Part shown: positions 31,493 through 40,395 of the stretch, piece by piece
How positions within the stretch are numbered: position 1 is the stretch's first letter
How the letters are laid out: each line of letters starts with the position of its first letter
Position numbers and translations under genes: made by a program
Assembly (NCBI GenBank): GCA_016188915.1
Contig: JACPGU010000003.1
Span: 66,609 to 130,608, forward strand
Direction: 5' to 3'
Origin: Candidatus Microgenomates bacterium
GTDB lineage: Bacteria > Patescibacteria > JACPGU01
Length of the DNA stretch: 64,000 nt
The notes under the pieces: generated by a model
Seen by the model: the letters and a program-made list of their open reading frames with translations, nothing else
Told to the model about the DNA's origin: nothing
Databases searched by the model: none

Positions 31493-32152
31493 ATGAATAT
31501 TATTGAAAAACGTAAAATAATTATATTGTTGGCTATTGTTTTAATAGCAGTAATTTTGATGGGGGCTGTCTATGCTTTAATTTTTTTTGGTTATTTTGAG
31601 AAACGTTCAATAAGAGAACTAGAAGGGAATGCGCAAGCTCAAATTTTTATTGAAAGCCTTAAAAGAATAGAAAAAAAACCTTATAGACAATGGAACGCTG
31701 GAGATTATCTTGATTTAGGTAATATTTACAATAATTTACAGTTATATGAAAAAGCTTCTTTTTTTTACAAAAAAGCGGCTTTTAATTATGGTCGTAGCAA
31801 TATTGCCTTAATCAACCTCGCTAATACGGAGGTTCTTTTAGGGAATTTTAAAAAAGCTGAAATATATTACCTGACTAGTCTTGACGCTGATTCTAGGCAA
31901 CCAGAATTGTATATTAAACTGGCAGAACTTTACCAAAGATCTTGGCGTGGAAAAATTTTTGATTCAGTAAGCATCTTGCAAAAGGGGCTAGCAAGCAATA
32001 AAGAACATCCTAATATTCTGATATCTTTGGCTCAATATTATCAAGAAACAGGCAATAGATTAGAAGCGATAAAATATTTCAAACGGTCGCTTATGTCTTA
32101 CCCCGATAATCAAGCTGTTAAAGATGAGATAGCAAGATTGGAAGCTTTTTAA
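31493..32152 (+). CDS. membrane-anchored TPR protein
   Basis: A 219-residue protein with an N-terminal membrane anchor (about residues 9-33, IILLAIVLIAVILMGAVYAL) followed by TPR-like helical repeats over about 65-215: NIYNNLQLYEKASFFYKKAA, NLANTEVLLGNFKKAEIYYL, KLAELYQRSWRGKIFDSVSI and LAQYYQETGNRLEAIKYFKR. The repeats would face outward and act as a protein-interaction scaffold. It lies between the surface-protein gene and a convergent lipoprotein gene, each bounded by terminators, so it appears monocistronic. Partner unknown. Confidence 0.8.
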   Translation: MNIIEKRKIIILLAIVLIAVILMGAVYALIFFGYFEKRSIRELEGNAQAQIFIESLKRIEKKPYRQWNAGDYLDLGNIYNNLQLYEKASFFYKKAAFNYGRSNIALINLANTEVLLGNFKKAEIYYLTSLDADSRQPELYIKLAELYQRSWRGKIFDSVSILQKGLASNKEHPNILISLAQYYQETGNRLEAIKYFKRSLMSYPDNQAVKDEIARLEAF

Positions 32153-32166
32153 TATTGGTCTCATAA

Positions 32167-32194
32167 TAAAGCCCCTCTTTTCAAAGGGGCTTTA
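32167..32194 (+). terminator. bidirectional terminator
   Basis: TAAAGCCCCT/AGGGGCTTTA stem with CTTTTCAA loop between convergent genes; A and T tracts on both sides. Confidence 0.82.
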
Positions 32195-32213
32195 TAATCG
32201 TTGAGGTCTCTTT

Positions 32214-34328
32214 TTATGGCTTAAATACTTGGAGACCGATAGAGCTATCCAGGATAAAGAGTCTGGGATTGTCCGAGATTGGCTCAAAATCTACACTCAT
32301 CGGATTGGTAAGATTGCCATCTGGGACAGAGGCGATCTCCCAATCTAGAATTATTGATGCTCCGTCGTCAAAAAGCCCAACTACACGATCTCGTTCGTTG
32401 TCAGCGTAGACAACTTGTGTGCCGTTGGATAATTTTCGGACGGTTATGCTGGTGCAGTCAGCACTAATATTATAGCTTCTTTGCCAATTGCCTGCACGAT
32501 TGAACTTTTTGATTGCGCGGTTGCCTCGATCTAGAACCCAGACACTATCTTCAGTAACGCCTACTCCGATTGGTTCTTTGAGCTGAGCGTCATTGGTGCC
32601 AAAGGTGCCGATAATCTCGCCGGTGGTTTTACCGTCAGATTCGTAGAAAACAATTATGCGACCGTTTTTTGAATCAGCGGCAAAGATTTTGCCGCTTTCT
32701 CCAGTGCAATCTATGCCTGCCGGATCGTTTAACCCGACTGATATGCCCATCGTCATTTTCCAGGTCATGGTTCTGTAGTCTACCTTGACTTTAATTATTC
32801 GATCCTTGTTTTGATCGGTAATATAAAGATGGTTGTTACAGAAGCCAAGATTATTGGGGTTAGTGATAGTCTCTGGCAAATCGACGATAGCAGAAGAATC
32901 CAGACTGACCCAATCATTAAGATTGGAACCGCCGGTAGTTCGTAAATGCATCCCATTGCCATCTAAAATCGCTAGTTGCTCATCGAACTCATAGACTAGA
33001 TTAGTGCCGGAGACGGAGACTTTGTTGACGAAGGTCGGACGAATGTTACTACCGCCCATATTCTCTCCTCCCCCTCCGCTTGTCACCACCGTAATCGTGG
33101 TCGTGCAGGTATTGCTTCCGCCGGTGCCGGTGACAGTGCCGGTCGCCGTGTAGGTGCCGGTCGCCGTGTAGGTCTTACTCGTGCTTCCGCTCGAACTTGA
33201 GCTGGAGTACGAATTCGACCCGTCGCCGAAATTGATGGAAATCCCCGTGAACCCCGAGCCGCTCACCGACCAGCTGATGCTGGTGGATGAATTGACATTG
33301 GGGTTGCTGGGACTGGCGGACAAACTGCAGGTTGGCGCGGACGGATTGGTGGTCGTTCCATAATAGATGGAGGTGGAGACCTTGGTCTGCGAGTTGTTCG
33401 GATCTTCCGAACTCCAGCCCGCGTCATCCACGCACCAAAGCTTGACAGTGTTATCGCCAGAGGCAAGGGTTATTTCTCGCTCCCAGGGGATCCATGTGTC
33501 CTGCCCGATCTTGTCAGGGTCGTCGTAATCCACCATTTTCGCCGTATCTGAACCCACCTGCACCCACAGGTTGCAATCAGGGCGTTTGCTCCCCCCAATT
33601 ATCGGGGTGGAATCGGTGGTTGGCGACTCCACCGTATCAATGATAGGCGGAGCCGGCCTGGTGGTGTCCAACATCGTGTCAAAAACCGTCCCACCACTGG
33701 GTCTGTTGGACGAATCGCGACAGACAAAAATGTGATGGTTCGGTCCTTCCACTAGGGTCAAAGAATAGGTGGACTGGGTGGACCCGTCGCGATTGACGAT
33801 AATCTCCTGGCCGTCCATCTCCAGCGTCGGGCAATTGCTCCCCGTTTTGAAGGTGACGGTCATGGGCGAAGTAGTGACTGTGGCCGGAATGGTGCCGACA
33901 AATCCAGGCGCCGAAGGACCTCCTTCAGGGCGATCGTTGACGATGACGGTGGCCGTATAAGGGCCGGCGGCGTTTGTGCCGTCCGTCAAAGTCACCGAGA
34001 TGCCGAAGGTGCCGGTCTGCGAGTAGAGGTGGTAATTGCTGCAAGTCACCCCTTCGTTTTTCGCGCCACCGCCCCAGCTGAAATTGCAGAACAAAGAAGC
34101 ACCTTGTCTGCCCCCTGACGGTGTGCCGGAGCAACGGACGGAGTCGTTCTGGTAAATCGTGGTCGGTTCACAGCCCCAATTGAGGAGTTTCAAGGGCTTC
34201 TCTTCCGTGGGGGGCGGAGCCGAAGTGCCTCCTCCTCCGCCACAGCCGGTCAGAAACAGGGAAAAAACAATCGTCAAAATGCCCGCGACCCGGGCAGGGT
34301 TCCAACCACAAAGGTTGAATTTTCGCAT
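32214..34328 (-). CDS. lipoprotein with Ig/PKD domains and NHL-type beta-propeller
   Basis: A 704-residue lipoprotein with lipobox LTGC (Cys29) followed by a glycine-rich spacer. Residues about 45-410 contain several Ig/PKD-like domains (GTFGISVTLTDGTN; SISWSVSGSGFTGISINFGDGS). Residues about 480-704 carry NHL/SMP-30-like propeller blades (LYITDQNKDRIIKVKVDYR, GKIFAADSKNGRIIVF, VWVLDRGNRAIKKFNRAG). GGGAGG (minus strand, 34340-34335) sets ATG 34328; a GCCGGC-AA-GCCGGC hairpin abuts it. The N-terminal half (33061-34330) is clearly GC-richer than the propeller half and contains an 18-bp tandem duplication at 33136-33171. Probably a surface-exposed binding or recognition protein. Confidence 0.82.
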   Translation of the reverse strand: MRKFNLCGWNPARVAGILTIVFSLFLTGCGGGGGTSAPPPTEEKPLKLLNWGCEPTTIYQNDSVRCSGTPSGGRQGASLFCNFSWGGGAKNEGVTCSNYHLYSQTGTFGISVTLTDGTNAAGPYTATVIVNDRPEGGPSAPGFVGTIPATVTTSPMTVTFKTGSNCPTLEMDGQEIIVNRDGSTQSTYSLTLVEGPNHHIFVCRDSSNRPSGGTVFDTMLDTTRPAPPIIDTVESPTTDSTPIIGGSKRPDCNLWVQVGSDTAKMVDYDDPDKIGQDTWIPWEREITLASGDNTVKLWCVDDAGWSSEDPNNSQTKVSTSIYYGTTTNPSAPTCSLSASPSNPNVNSSTSISWSVSGSGFTGISINFGDGSNSYSSSSSSGSTSKTYTATGTYTATGTVTGTGGSNTCTTTITVVTSGGGGENMGGSNIRPTFVNKVSVSGTNLVYEFDEQLAILDGNGMHLRTTGGSNLNDWVSLDSSAIVDLPETITNPNNLGFCNNHLYITDQNKDRIIKVKVDYRTMTWKMTMGISVGLNDPAGIDCTGESGKIFAADSKNGRIIVFYESDGKTTGEIIGTFGTNDAQLKEPIGVGVTEDSVWVLDRGNRAIKKFNRAGNWQRSYNISADCTSITVRKLSNGTQVVYADNERDRVVGLFDDGASIILDWEIASVPDGNLTNPMSVDFEPISDNPRLFILDSSIGLQVFKP

Positions 34329-34340
34329 TACAAGCCTCCC

Positions 34341-34354
34341 GCCGGCAAGCCGGC
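34341..34354 (-). promoter_or_regulatory. GC hairpin next to the lipoprotein ribosome-binding site
   Basis: GCCGGC-AA-GCCGGC, a 6-bp stem ending at the base next to the GGGAGG Shine-Dalgarno on the minus strand. It may modulate initiation. A T tract follows only on the plus strand, where no gene leads into it. Confidence 0.4.
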
Positions 34355-34548
34355 ATTTTTTTGGTTTTTCTCGCTTATAAAAGGGCGAGCGAGAGGGGCA
34401 GAAGCCTTCTCTCCTTTTCGTGGCTTAATTTAGCATTTTTTTATAATTTAGTCAATGATTTTTGTCTGCTACTGACACATCCGACCAAACAATGGAACAT
34501 CGCCAAGAAAAATATTGTCTTTCGCTACTTTTTCTTTGGCGCCAGGAG

Positions 34549-34557
34549 TGCTATAAT
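34549..34557 (+). promoter_or_regulatory. extended -10 promoter of the polysaccharide operon
   Basis: TGC-TATAAT with no good -35 (TTTTTC at 17-base spacing). The predicted start near 34564 precedes ATG 34581; no Shine-Dalgarno is visible. Confidence 0.5.
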
Positions 34558-34580
34558 CAGGTTAAGACTAAAAAATACAA

Positions 34581-36842
34581 ATGAATATTAATCGTCTAGA
34601 AAAAATACTTGTTTTTGTTATCAAAACCCTTTCTTTTGGAGTTCTAATTACTCCTCTTTTGCCAGCAATTTTGTTTCAGGTTTTTCTTTTTCCCCATGCT
34701 TTTGGCAAGATGATTTTTGCTCAAGGATTGATAGGGGTTATTCTCACACTATATCTTATTCTATGTTTCTTTTGCGCTGAATATAGGCCAAAATTATTTT
34801 TCTCTTCCAAGAACAGAATTAGAAAGAAGTATAATTGGGTGCTTATTATTGCCACTTTATTTGTTTTAGCCCTAGGGATAACGACATTTTTTAGTATTGA
34901 CCCCTCGGTCAGTTTTTGGGGAACACTAGGGTGGAATAATGGATTATTAACCATATTATACTGTTTTTCATTTTTTATAGTCCTTTTATCGCTTTTGCCT
35001 GAAAGAAAATTTCTTAAAAATTTCTTAAAAATTAATTTTTATGTCGGCGTACCCATTATTCTCTACGGATTAGCGGAATACATGGGGTTTTTTGGATTAC
35101 AGGTAGGTGAAGGAAGAGCTATCTCAACATTAGGTAATGCTATATATTTTTCTTCTTATACCATATTCCCCATATTTGCTTCTTTCGCTTTAGGATCTTT
35201 GGAAAAAAGAACAAAAAAACGCTATTTGTATTTAGTGATAGGGATATTGGAAATAGTGATGGTAATTATTTCTAGCCAAACAAGGGCTTTTATAATAGGG
35301 CTGGTTATTAGTTTTATAACGGTTATATCTATTTACGGCTTTTTTCGTCTGAATAAGACTTGGAAAAAAACATTTATTGTTACTAGTTTTTTACTTCTGG
35401 CGATTGTAGTTATTGGCGTTTGGCAAGGTCTAAATTCTGGATCTGTTTACAGATATGCTAATCGCTATCAAACAATAAAAACTCGCATAGTTGCTTGGCA
35501 GATAGCTTGGCAGGGGGTTAAGGAAAAACCTTTAATTGGCTGGGGTATAGAAAATTTCAACGCACCTTTTGAAAAATATTTTGATTATAATTTTTATACT
35601 CCTAATGCCGATGGTACGCTGTCAGAGCCCGGGGTAGACTTTCCTCATAATAAAATTTTAGAAGTAGCGGTGTCAAACGGAATCTTTTCTGTAACTCTAT
35701 ATCTGGCTTTATTTATTGTTTTATTCTCAGCCCTTGTTTTTTATTATAAAAAAACACGACGCATTTTCTTTTTAGCCATTTTAGGGCTTTTTGTGGCATA
35801 TTTCGTTCAAAACCTTTTTGCTTTTGATTCTTTTGTATCTTATCTTCTTTTTTTCTCTTTTTTGTCTATAGTTGGTTCTTTAGACATTGTTGATTATGAG
35901 GGAAGAACACTATTTAAAAAAATAAATATAATGTTTTTGACGATTTTTTCTATAACCATCATGGGTCTTAGTGTTTTCTTGTTTTACTTTGTGACGATCA
36001 AACCAATTATAGCTAATTATTGGGCATCAAAAAGTTATAGTGCTTACACCCAAAATAATTATAATCTTAGCCTTAGTTATTTAAAAAATATGGATAATTT
36101 AGGGATAGACTTTGTTAGCGATCGACTAAATATGCAGTTAGCTTCATCTGTCAGTAGCCGCCTTGCTGGCGCTAGTCAAATTTCTCCAGAAGAAGAAATT
36201 TATGTTATTGATATAACAAGTAGATTAGAAAAAATGATTAGCAAGCGCCCGTATAGGATAGACAATTATACTTTGCTCGGACGCCTATACATTATTTTGG
36301 GCTATAAAGATAAAGAATATGCAATAAAAGGATTGGCAATTAGTGATAAGGCTTTTGAGGCGGGGTCTAGGAGGCTACAGACATATAACAATAAGGCTGT
36401 TTCTTTTTTTCAATTAGGTCAAAAAGAAGAAGGATTGAGTATTTTGGATCAGGCTATAGTTCTCAAGCCAGATTATGGCTTGCCGTACACATTAAAAGCA
36501 CAAGCTCATCTATCATTCGGAGAAAAGGATCTGGTCTTAATCAATTTAGAAAAAGCATTTGCTTTGGGGTATATTAAACGATCTAATCTTGAGGTTTATG
36601 CTCAGATACTTTTTGATTATGGAAAAAACAATGAGGCGATAGAGGCATTGACAAAAATAGTTGATTTATCTGGGAGCGATGCTAAATCTTTATATTATCT
36701 TGCTGATGGATATAAGAGAATTGGAGATAAAGAGAAAGCAAAAATTATTATAGAGAATATGACGGAAAAATTTCCAGAATATAAAGTGCAGGGGGATATC
36801 TTTTTGCAAGCTTTAGAGAAAGAGAGTAGAACAAAAAAATGA
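34581..36842 (+). CDS. O-antigen ligase/polymerase-like membrane protein with TPR C-terminus
   Basis: A 753-residue protein. About eleven membrane helices span residues 10-470. The Wzy/WaaL-type signature is in the loop region: SQTRAFIIGLVISF, then QIAWQGVKEKPLIGWGIENF and PGVDFPHNKILEVAVSNG, giving the arginine and histidine typical of O-antigen ligases. Residues about 490-745 are soluble TPR-like repeats (AVSFFQLGQKEEGLSILDQA; KSLYYLADGYKRIGDKEKAK). Such fusions occur in Gram-positive and CPR glycosylation loci and may transfer glycan to protein or wall. It opens a tight operon; its TGA stop overlaps the next ATG. Whether it polymerises or ligates cannot be decided from sequence. Confidence 0.85.
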   Translation: MNINRLEKILVFVIKTLSFGVLITPLLPAILFQVFLFPHAFGKMIFAQGLIGVILTLYLILCFFCAEYRPKLFFSSKNRIRKKYNWVLIIATLFVLALGITTFFSIDPSVSFWGTLGWNNGLLTILYCFSFFIVLLSLLPERKFLKNFLKINFYVGVPIILYGLAEYMGFFGLQVGEGRAISTLGNAIYFSSYTIFPIFASFALGSLEKRTKKRYLYLVIGILEIVMVIISSQTRAFIIGLVISFITVISIYGFFRLNKTWKKTFIVTSFLLLAIVVIGVWQGLNSGSVYRYANRYQTIKTRIVAWQIAWQGVKEKPLIGWGIENFNAPFEKYFDYNFYTPNADGTLSEPGVDFPHNKILEVAVSNGIFSVTLYLALFIVLFSALVFYYKKTRRIFFLAILGLFVAYFVQNLFAFDSFVSYLLFFSFLSIVGSLDIVDYEGRTLFKKINIMFLTIFSITIMGLSVFLFYFVTIKPIIANYWASKSYSAYTQNNYNLSLSYLKNMDNLGIDFVSDRLNMQLASSVSSRLAGASQISPEEEIYVIDITSRLEKMISKRPYRIDNYTLLGRLYIILGYKDKEYAIKGLAISDKAFEAGSRRLQTYNNKAVSFFQLGQKEEGLSILDQAIVLKPDYGLPYTLKAQAHLSFGEKDLVLINLEKAFALGYIKRSNLEVYAQILFDYGKNNEAIEALTKIVDLSGSDAKSLYYLADGYKRIGDKEKAKIIIENMTEKFPEYKVQGDIFLQALEKESRTKK

Positions 36843-38170
36843 TCTATCGCGACAAATTACTTTGGAAAAAAATGATAGTTTTGGGAGGAGATTTTTTGTG
36901 GCTTTTTGTAGCACTTTTTGCCGCTCTTTTCGTCCGTCGTGGGCATTGGCCGGAAGAAGCGATTTGGGCTGGGCACTTTTGGAGCTTTCTGCCAATATTT
37001 TTGCTTTGGGTAGCAATTTTTTTTATTATTGACCTTTACCATTACAAGATTCTCCAAAACCTCTACAGGACGCTTTTTAGCCTTTTTGGGGGCGTATTGA
37101 TTGCTACTTTTCTGACAGCGATATTTTTTTACATTTTTTTGCCAATTACCGTTATCAGTCCAAAGGTTACTCTGATTTTAGTATCTGTGGTTAGTTTTAC
37201 CATCTTGGGATCTTGGCGAGGATTTTGCTATCTTGTTTTTTTTAGAAAAATATGGCGACAAAATGTTCTTATCTTGACAAACGACGATGGTGCCGATAGA
37301 TTTCCTTTCGGAATGGTTAAATCAGGGGGAATAGAATATGATATTTCTGTTCTCCCACTCAATAGTTTTGATATTGGACAAATTGTCAAAGAGCAAAAGA
37401 TAGACGAAATTGTGGTCGCCTTTGATTATAAAAAAGATTACAATTTAGCGCGCGATTTGGTCAAAATAGCGAGTAGTGGAGTCAAAATATTGGAATGGCC
37501 ACTTTTTTACGAAAAAATTTATGCCAAAATACCGGTGGCTGAGATTGATCATTTTTGGTTTTTGCATCACACTGACGAAGCGGAGAAGAAAGGCTATGAA
37601 CGCTTCAAAAGATTTTTGGATATATTCCTCTCTTTTTTTCTATTGATTTGCTTTTCTATCCTTTTACCATTTCTCGCCCTGAGCATAAAATCTTCCAAAG
37701 GACCGATTTTTTATCGACAAAAAAGAGTAGGCAAGAACGGAAAGATCTTTACTCTGGTCAAATTAAGAACAATGAAGGAGGGGGCAGAGGAAAATGGGGC
37801 GCAATGGGCTGAAGAGAATGATCCTAGAACGACTTGGTTTGGCAGGTTTCTTCGCCGAACCAGATTAGATGAAATACCCCAACTTTGGAATATTCTGAAG
37901 GGAGAGATGAGCTTGGTTGGCCCGCGACCAGAAAGGCCTGAATTCACGGCTGCTTTAGCTGAAAAAATACCATTCTATAATCATCGCCATATTGTTCGTC
38001 CGGGGCTAACTGGACACGCGCAAATTGTCCATCCTTACGCTGCATCCATAGAAGACAGTCTTGAAAAAGTGGCTTATGACCTGTATTATATTAAAAATAG
38101 GTCACTATTTCTTTATTGCAAAATAATTCTTAGAACAATAAAAAGTATTCTAATCTTTCAGGGACGATAA
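36839..38170 (+). CDS. polyprenyl-phosphate sugar-1-phosphate transferase (initiating enzyme)
   Basis: A 443-residue protein of the WcaJ/CpsE type that transfers a sugar-1-phosphate from a nucleotide sugar to undecaprenyl phosphate, the first step of glycan assembly. Four N-terminal membrane helices lie in residues 10-135, a Rossmann-like middle domain in about 140-240, and the catalytic bacterial sugar transferase domain from about 258. The latter has GPIFYRQKRVGKNGKIFTLV, the KLRTM motif, RRTRLDEIPQLWNILKGEMS and LVGPRPERPEF. Start ATG overlaps the preceding stop (ATGA). Sugar specificity is unknown. Confidence 0.9.
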   Translation: MIYRDKLLWKKMIVLGGDFLWLFVALFAALFVRRGHWPEEAIWAGHFWSFLPIFLLWVAIFFIIDLYHYKILQNLYRTLFSLFGGVLIATFLTAIFFYIFLPITVISPKVTLILVSVVSFTILGSWRGFCYLVFFRKIWRQNVLILTNDDGADRFPFGMVKSGGIEYDISVLPLNSFDIGQIVKEQKIDEIVVAFDYKKDYNLARDLVKIASSGVKILEWPLFYEKIYAKIPVAEIDHFWFLHHTDEAEKKGYERFKRFLDIFLSFFLLICFSILLPFLALSIKSSKGPIFYRQKRVGKNGKIFTLVKLRTMKEGAEENGAQWAEENDPRTTWFGRFLRRTRLDEIPQLWNILKGEMSLVGPRPERPEFTAALAEKIPFYNHRHIVRPGLTGHAQIVHPYAASIEDSLEKVAYDLYYIKNRSLFLYCKIILRTIKSILIFQGR

Positions 38171-38179
38171 GACGATACT

Positions 38180-38935
38180 ATGGAAAATTTCAAAGATTTA
38201 TTATTTGAGTTCGTCAAAGCTGACTTCAAGCTTCGCTACAAAAATTCAGCACTTGGTTTTATTTGGGTACTTTTGAAGCCATTTTTGATGTTTTTGATTT
38301 TATATTTGGTGTTCAACTTTATTTTTAAATCTCAAGATCCCAATTATGCCCTAAACCTTCTCCTGGGAATTATTATCTTCTATTTTTTTTCTGAGAGTAC
38401 TATGCGAGGGCTGACTTCGCTTTGGGATAGATCCAGCATCATTCTCAAAGTTAATTTTAATCGACAATTAGTCATTTTTGCCCCCATTATTAATGCCTTT
38501 ATAAACTTTTTCTTTAGTATGACGATCTTTTTCATTTTCTGGTTTTTTGCGCCCACCCCTATCACTTGGTGGTGGCTTATCTTTCCTGTCTATATATTAA
38601 TTTTGGCATTATTTATTTTAGGTTTTTCTTTCTATGCCAGTGTTTGGTATGCTAGGGCACGAGATCTAGCCAATATCTGGGAAGTCGTCCTATCTTTGCT
38701 TTTTTATGTCACCCCCATCGTTTATCCCATTAATATAATCCCAGCTCAATATCATTCGATGATGAACATTAATCCTCTTACCTCAATAATTCGTGATAGT
38801 CGTCTTATCTTGATCTATGGTCATATGCCGGGACTTTATTCAATAATCTATGTTGGAGGTGTCGGTTTATTTTTGGCTATCACTGGTTGGTTCTATTTTA
38901 AAAAGAGCATGAAGAAGATAGCGGAGGAGTTGTGA
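38180..38935 (+). CDS. ABC-type polysaccharide export permease (Wzm-like)
   Basis: A 251-residue ABC-2 type membrane protein with six helices. The N-terminal cytoplasmic stretch ADFKLRYKNSALGFIWVLLK is the signature of polysaccharide/teichoic-acid exporters (Wzm/TagG), as is the ending ...NPLTSIIRDSRLILIYGHMP. Partner of the adjacent ATPase: its TGA stop overlaps that gene's ATG. Together they move a lipid-linked polymer across the membrane. The gene follows the initiating transferase by nine bases. Confidence 0.9.
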   Translation: MENFKDLLFEFVKADFKLRYKNSALGFIWVLLKPFLMFLILYLVFNFIFKSQDPNYALNLLLGIIIFYFFSESTMRGLTSLWDRSSIILKVNFNRQLVIFAPIINAFINFFFSMTIFFIFWFFAPTPITWWWLIFPVYILILALFILGFSFYASVWYARARDLANIWEVVLSLLFYVTPIVYPINIIPAQYHSMMNINPLTSIIRDSRLILIYGHMPGLYSIIYVGGVGLFLAITGWFYFKKSMKKIAEEL

Positions 38936-39657
38936 TGGGAGATAATATTGCAATAAAAATAGAAGGTGTCTCCAAAACATTTTGGATACCAAAAGAGAAA
39001 AGAATAACCCTCAAAGATCGTTTTTTGAGCTTTTATCGTCGCAATAATTATGAAAAATTTGTAGCACTTTCTGACATCAGTTTTGAAGTAAAGAAAGGCG
39101 AGTCAGTAGGGATAGTGGGTCCGAACGGGTCTGGTAAGTCCACTTTACTCAAGATATTGGCTGGCATTTACGCGCCAGATTCTGGCAAGGTGGCTGTACA
39201 TGGCAAAATAGTTTCTTTTTTGGAGCTGGGGGTGGGATTCAACTACGAACTTACAGGGAGAGAAAATATCTATCTAAACGGGGTTATCTTGGGGCTGAAG
39301 AAGAAAGAGATTGACACAAAGTTTGATAGCGTAGTTACTTTTTCCGGGATAGACAGGAGATTTCTCTCTACTCCGATAATGCATTATTCTTCTGGTATGA
39401 TAGTTCGCTTGGCTTTCGCAGTAGCAGCGCATATTGAGGCCGATATTTATGTGATGGATGAGGTGCTGGCAGTTGGGGATGTAGAATTTCAAGAAAAAAG
39501 TATTACTTTTTTTAGAGAAAAACTTTCTTTGGGAAGAACACTTGTTTTCGTTTCCCATGATCGAAATGCAGTAGATAAATACACCAACAGAGTGCTGTCG
39601 CTACGGAATGGGCGATTAGTATCCGTAGATAATCAGAATATGACGGGTGGTATCTAA
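38935..39657 (+). CDS. ABC-type polysaccharide export ATPase (Wzt-like)
   Basis: A 240-residue ATPase. Walker A GPNGSGKST is at residues 62-70; the signature loop reads YSSGM and Walker B is DIYVMDEVLAVGD, with the switch histidine in FVSHD. The long strand before Walker A (FVALSDISFEVKKGESVGIV) and NYELTGRENIYLNG are typical of Wzt/TagH exporters. It lacks the C-terminal carbohydrate-binding domain found in some Wzt proteins, so export may not require end-group recognition. ATG 38935 follows GGAGGAG; GTG 38932 is an alternative. Confidence 0.9.
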   Translation: MGDNIAIKIEGVSKTFWIPKEKRITLKDRFLSFYRRNNYEKFVALSDISFEVKKGESVGIVGPNGSGKSTLLKILAGIYAPDSGKVAVHGKIVSFLELGVGFNYELTGRENIYLNGVILGLKKKEIDTKFDSVVTFSGIDRRFLSTPIMHYSSGMIVRLAFAVAAHIEADIYVMDEVLAVGDVEFQEKSITFFREKLSLGRTLVFVSHDRNAVDKYTNRVLSLRNGRLVSVDNQNMTGGI

Positions 39658-39702
39658 CATAAAGCATGGGATGATTTTGGGTATATTCTTAACTAATACC
39701 AT

Positions 39703-40395
39703 ATGTCTATAGAGCAACAGCTCAATTTAAAATTTCCGATTTACTGGAATGACTCGGCGGTAGAAGAGAAATATCTCATCTATCTAATTTACAAAATTAT
39801 TGTCAATAGACCAATAAATATTGTTGAATTGGGCAGTGGCATCTCTTCTTTGGTGATTATAAAGACATTAGAAAAATTAGGATATTCATATAATTTTTTT
39901 TCAGTAGATTCTGACGCATTATTTTTGGAAGAGACAAAAAAAATGCTTATTTCTGAAGGTGTTTATGACGAGAAGAAAGTAAAATTAATATTTTCACCCA
40001 TAACAGATATTACGATCGACGGAAATATTTATAAGTGGTACCGTTGGTCTGATTTTAATTTTAATTTTGAAAGAATTGACCTATTATTTGTGGATGGACC
40101 ACAGGGGTCGTTATGTAAAAACGCACGCTATCCTGCGATGCATATTTTGGGCAAATATCTAAAAAAAGGTAGTATGGTTTTACTTCACGATGCTAAAAGA
40201 GAAGATGAAACTGAGATCGTCGAATCATGGGAAAGAGAAAATCTAATAGTTTCTAGGGTATATAAGATAGAGACCGAAAGAGGTGGTGCAGAGTTGCATT
40301 TTGATAAGCCCAGGCAAAATCATGAGAAGGCCACTGTATTTTTAGACGAGGATAACCAATACAAGAGTGAAAAACACAATAAAGCAAAAAATTAG
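39703..40395 (+). CDS. SAM-dependent methyltransferase-like protein
   Basis: A 230-residue protein with a Rossmann-type core: NIVELGSGISSLVIIKTLEK (motif I), FFSVDSDALFLEETKK (acidic ribose-binding position) and RIDLLFVDGPQG followed by KKGSMVLLHDAKR. The VDGP and LLHD wording is shared with class I methyltransferases such as FkbM-like and Methyltransf_24 types that act on sugars. It probably decorates the glycan made by this operon. The next gene starts inside its last 29 bases. Confidence 0.75.
   Translation: MSIEQQLNLKFPIYWNDSAVEEKYLIYLIYKIIVNRPINIVELGSGISSLVIIKTLEKLGYSYNFFSVDSDALFLEETKKMLISEGVYDEKKVKLIFSPITDITIDGNIYKWYRWSDFNFNFERIDLLFVDGPQGSLCKNARYPAMHILGKYLKKGSMVLLHDAKREDETEIVESWERENLIVSRVYKIETERGGAELHFDKPRQNHEKATVFLDEDNQYKSEKHNKAKN

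Noticed and set aside
34341..34362. GCCGGC hairpin with T tract as a plus-strand terminator
   Set aside because: No plus-strand gene leads into it; it lies in the minus-strand gene's leader, so a translational role is more likely.
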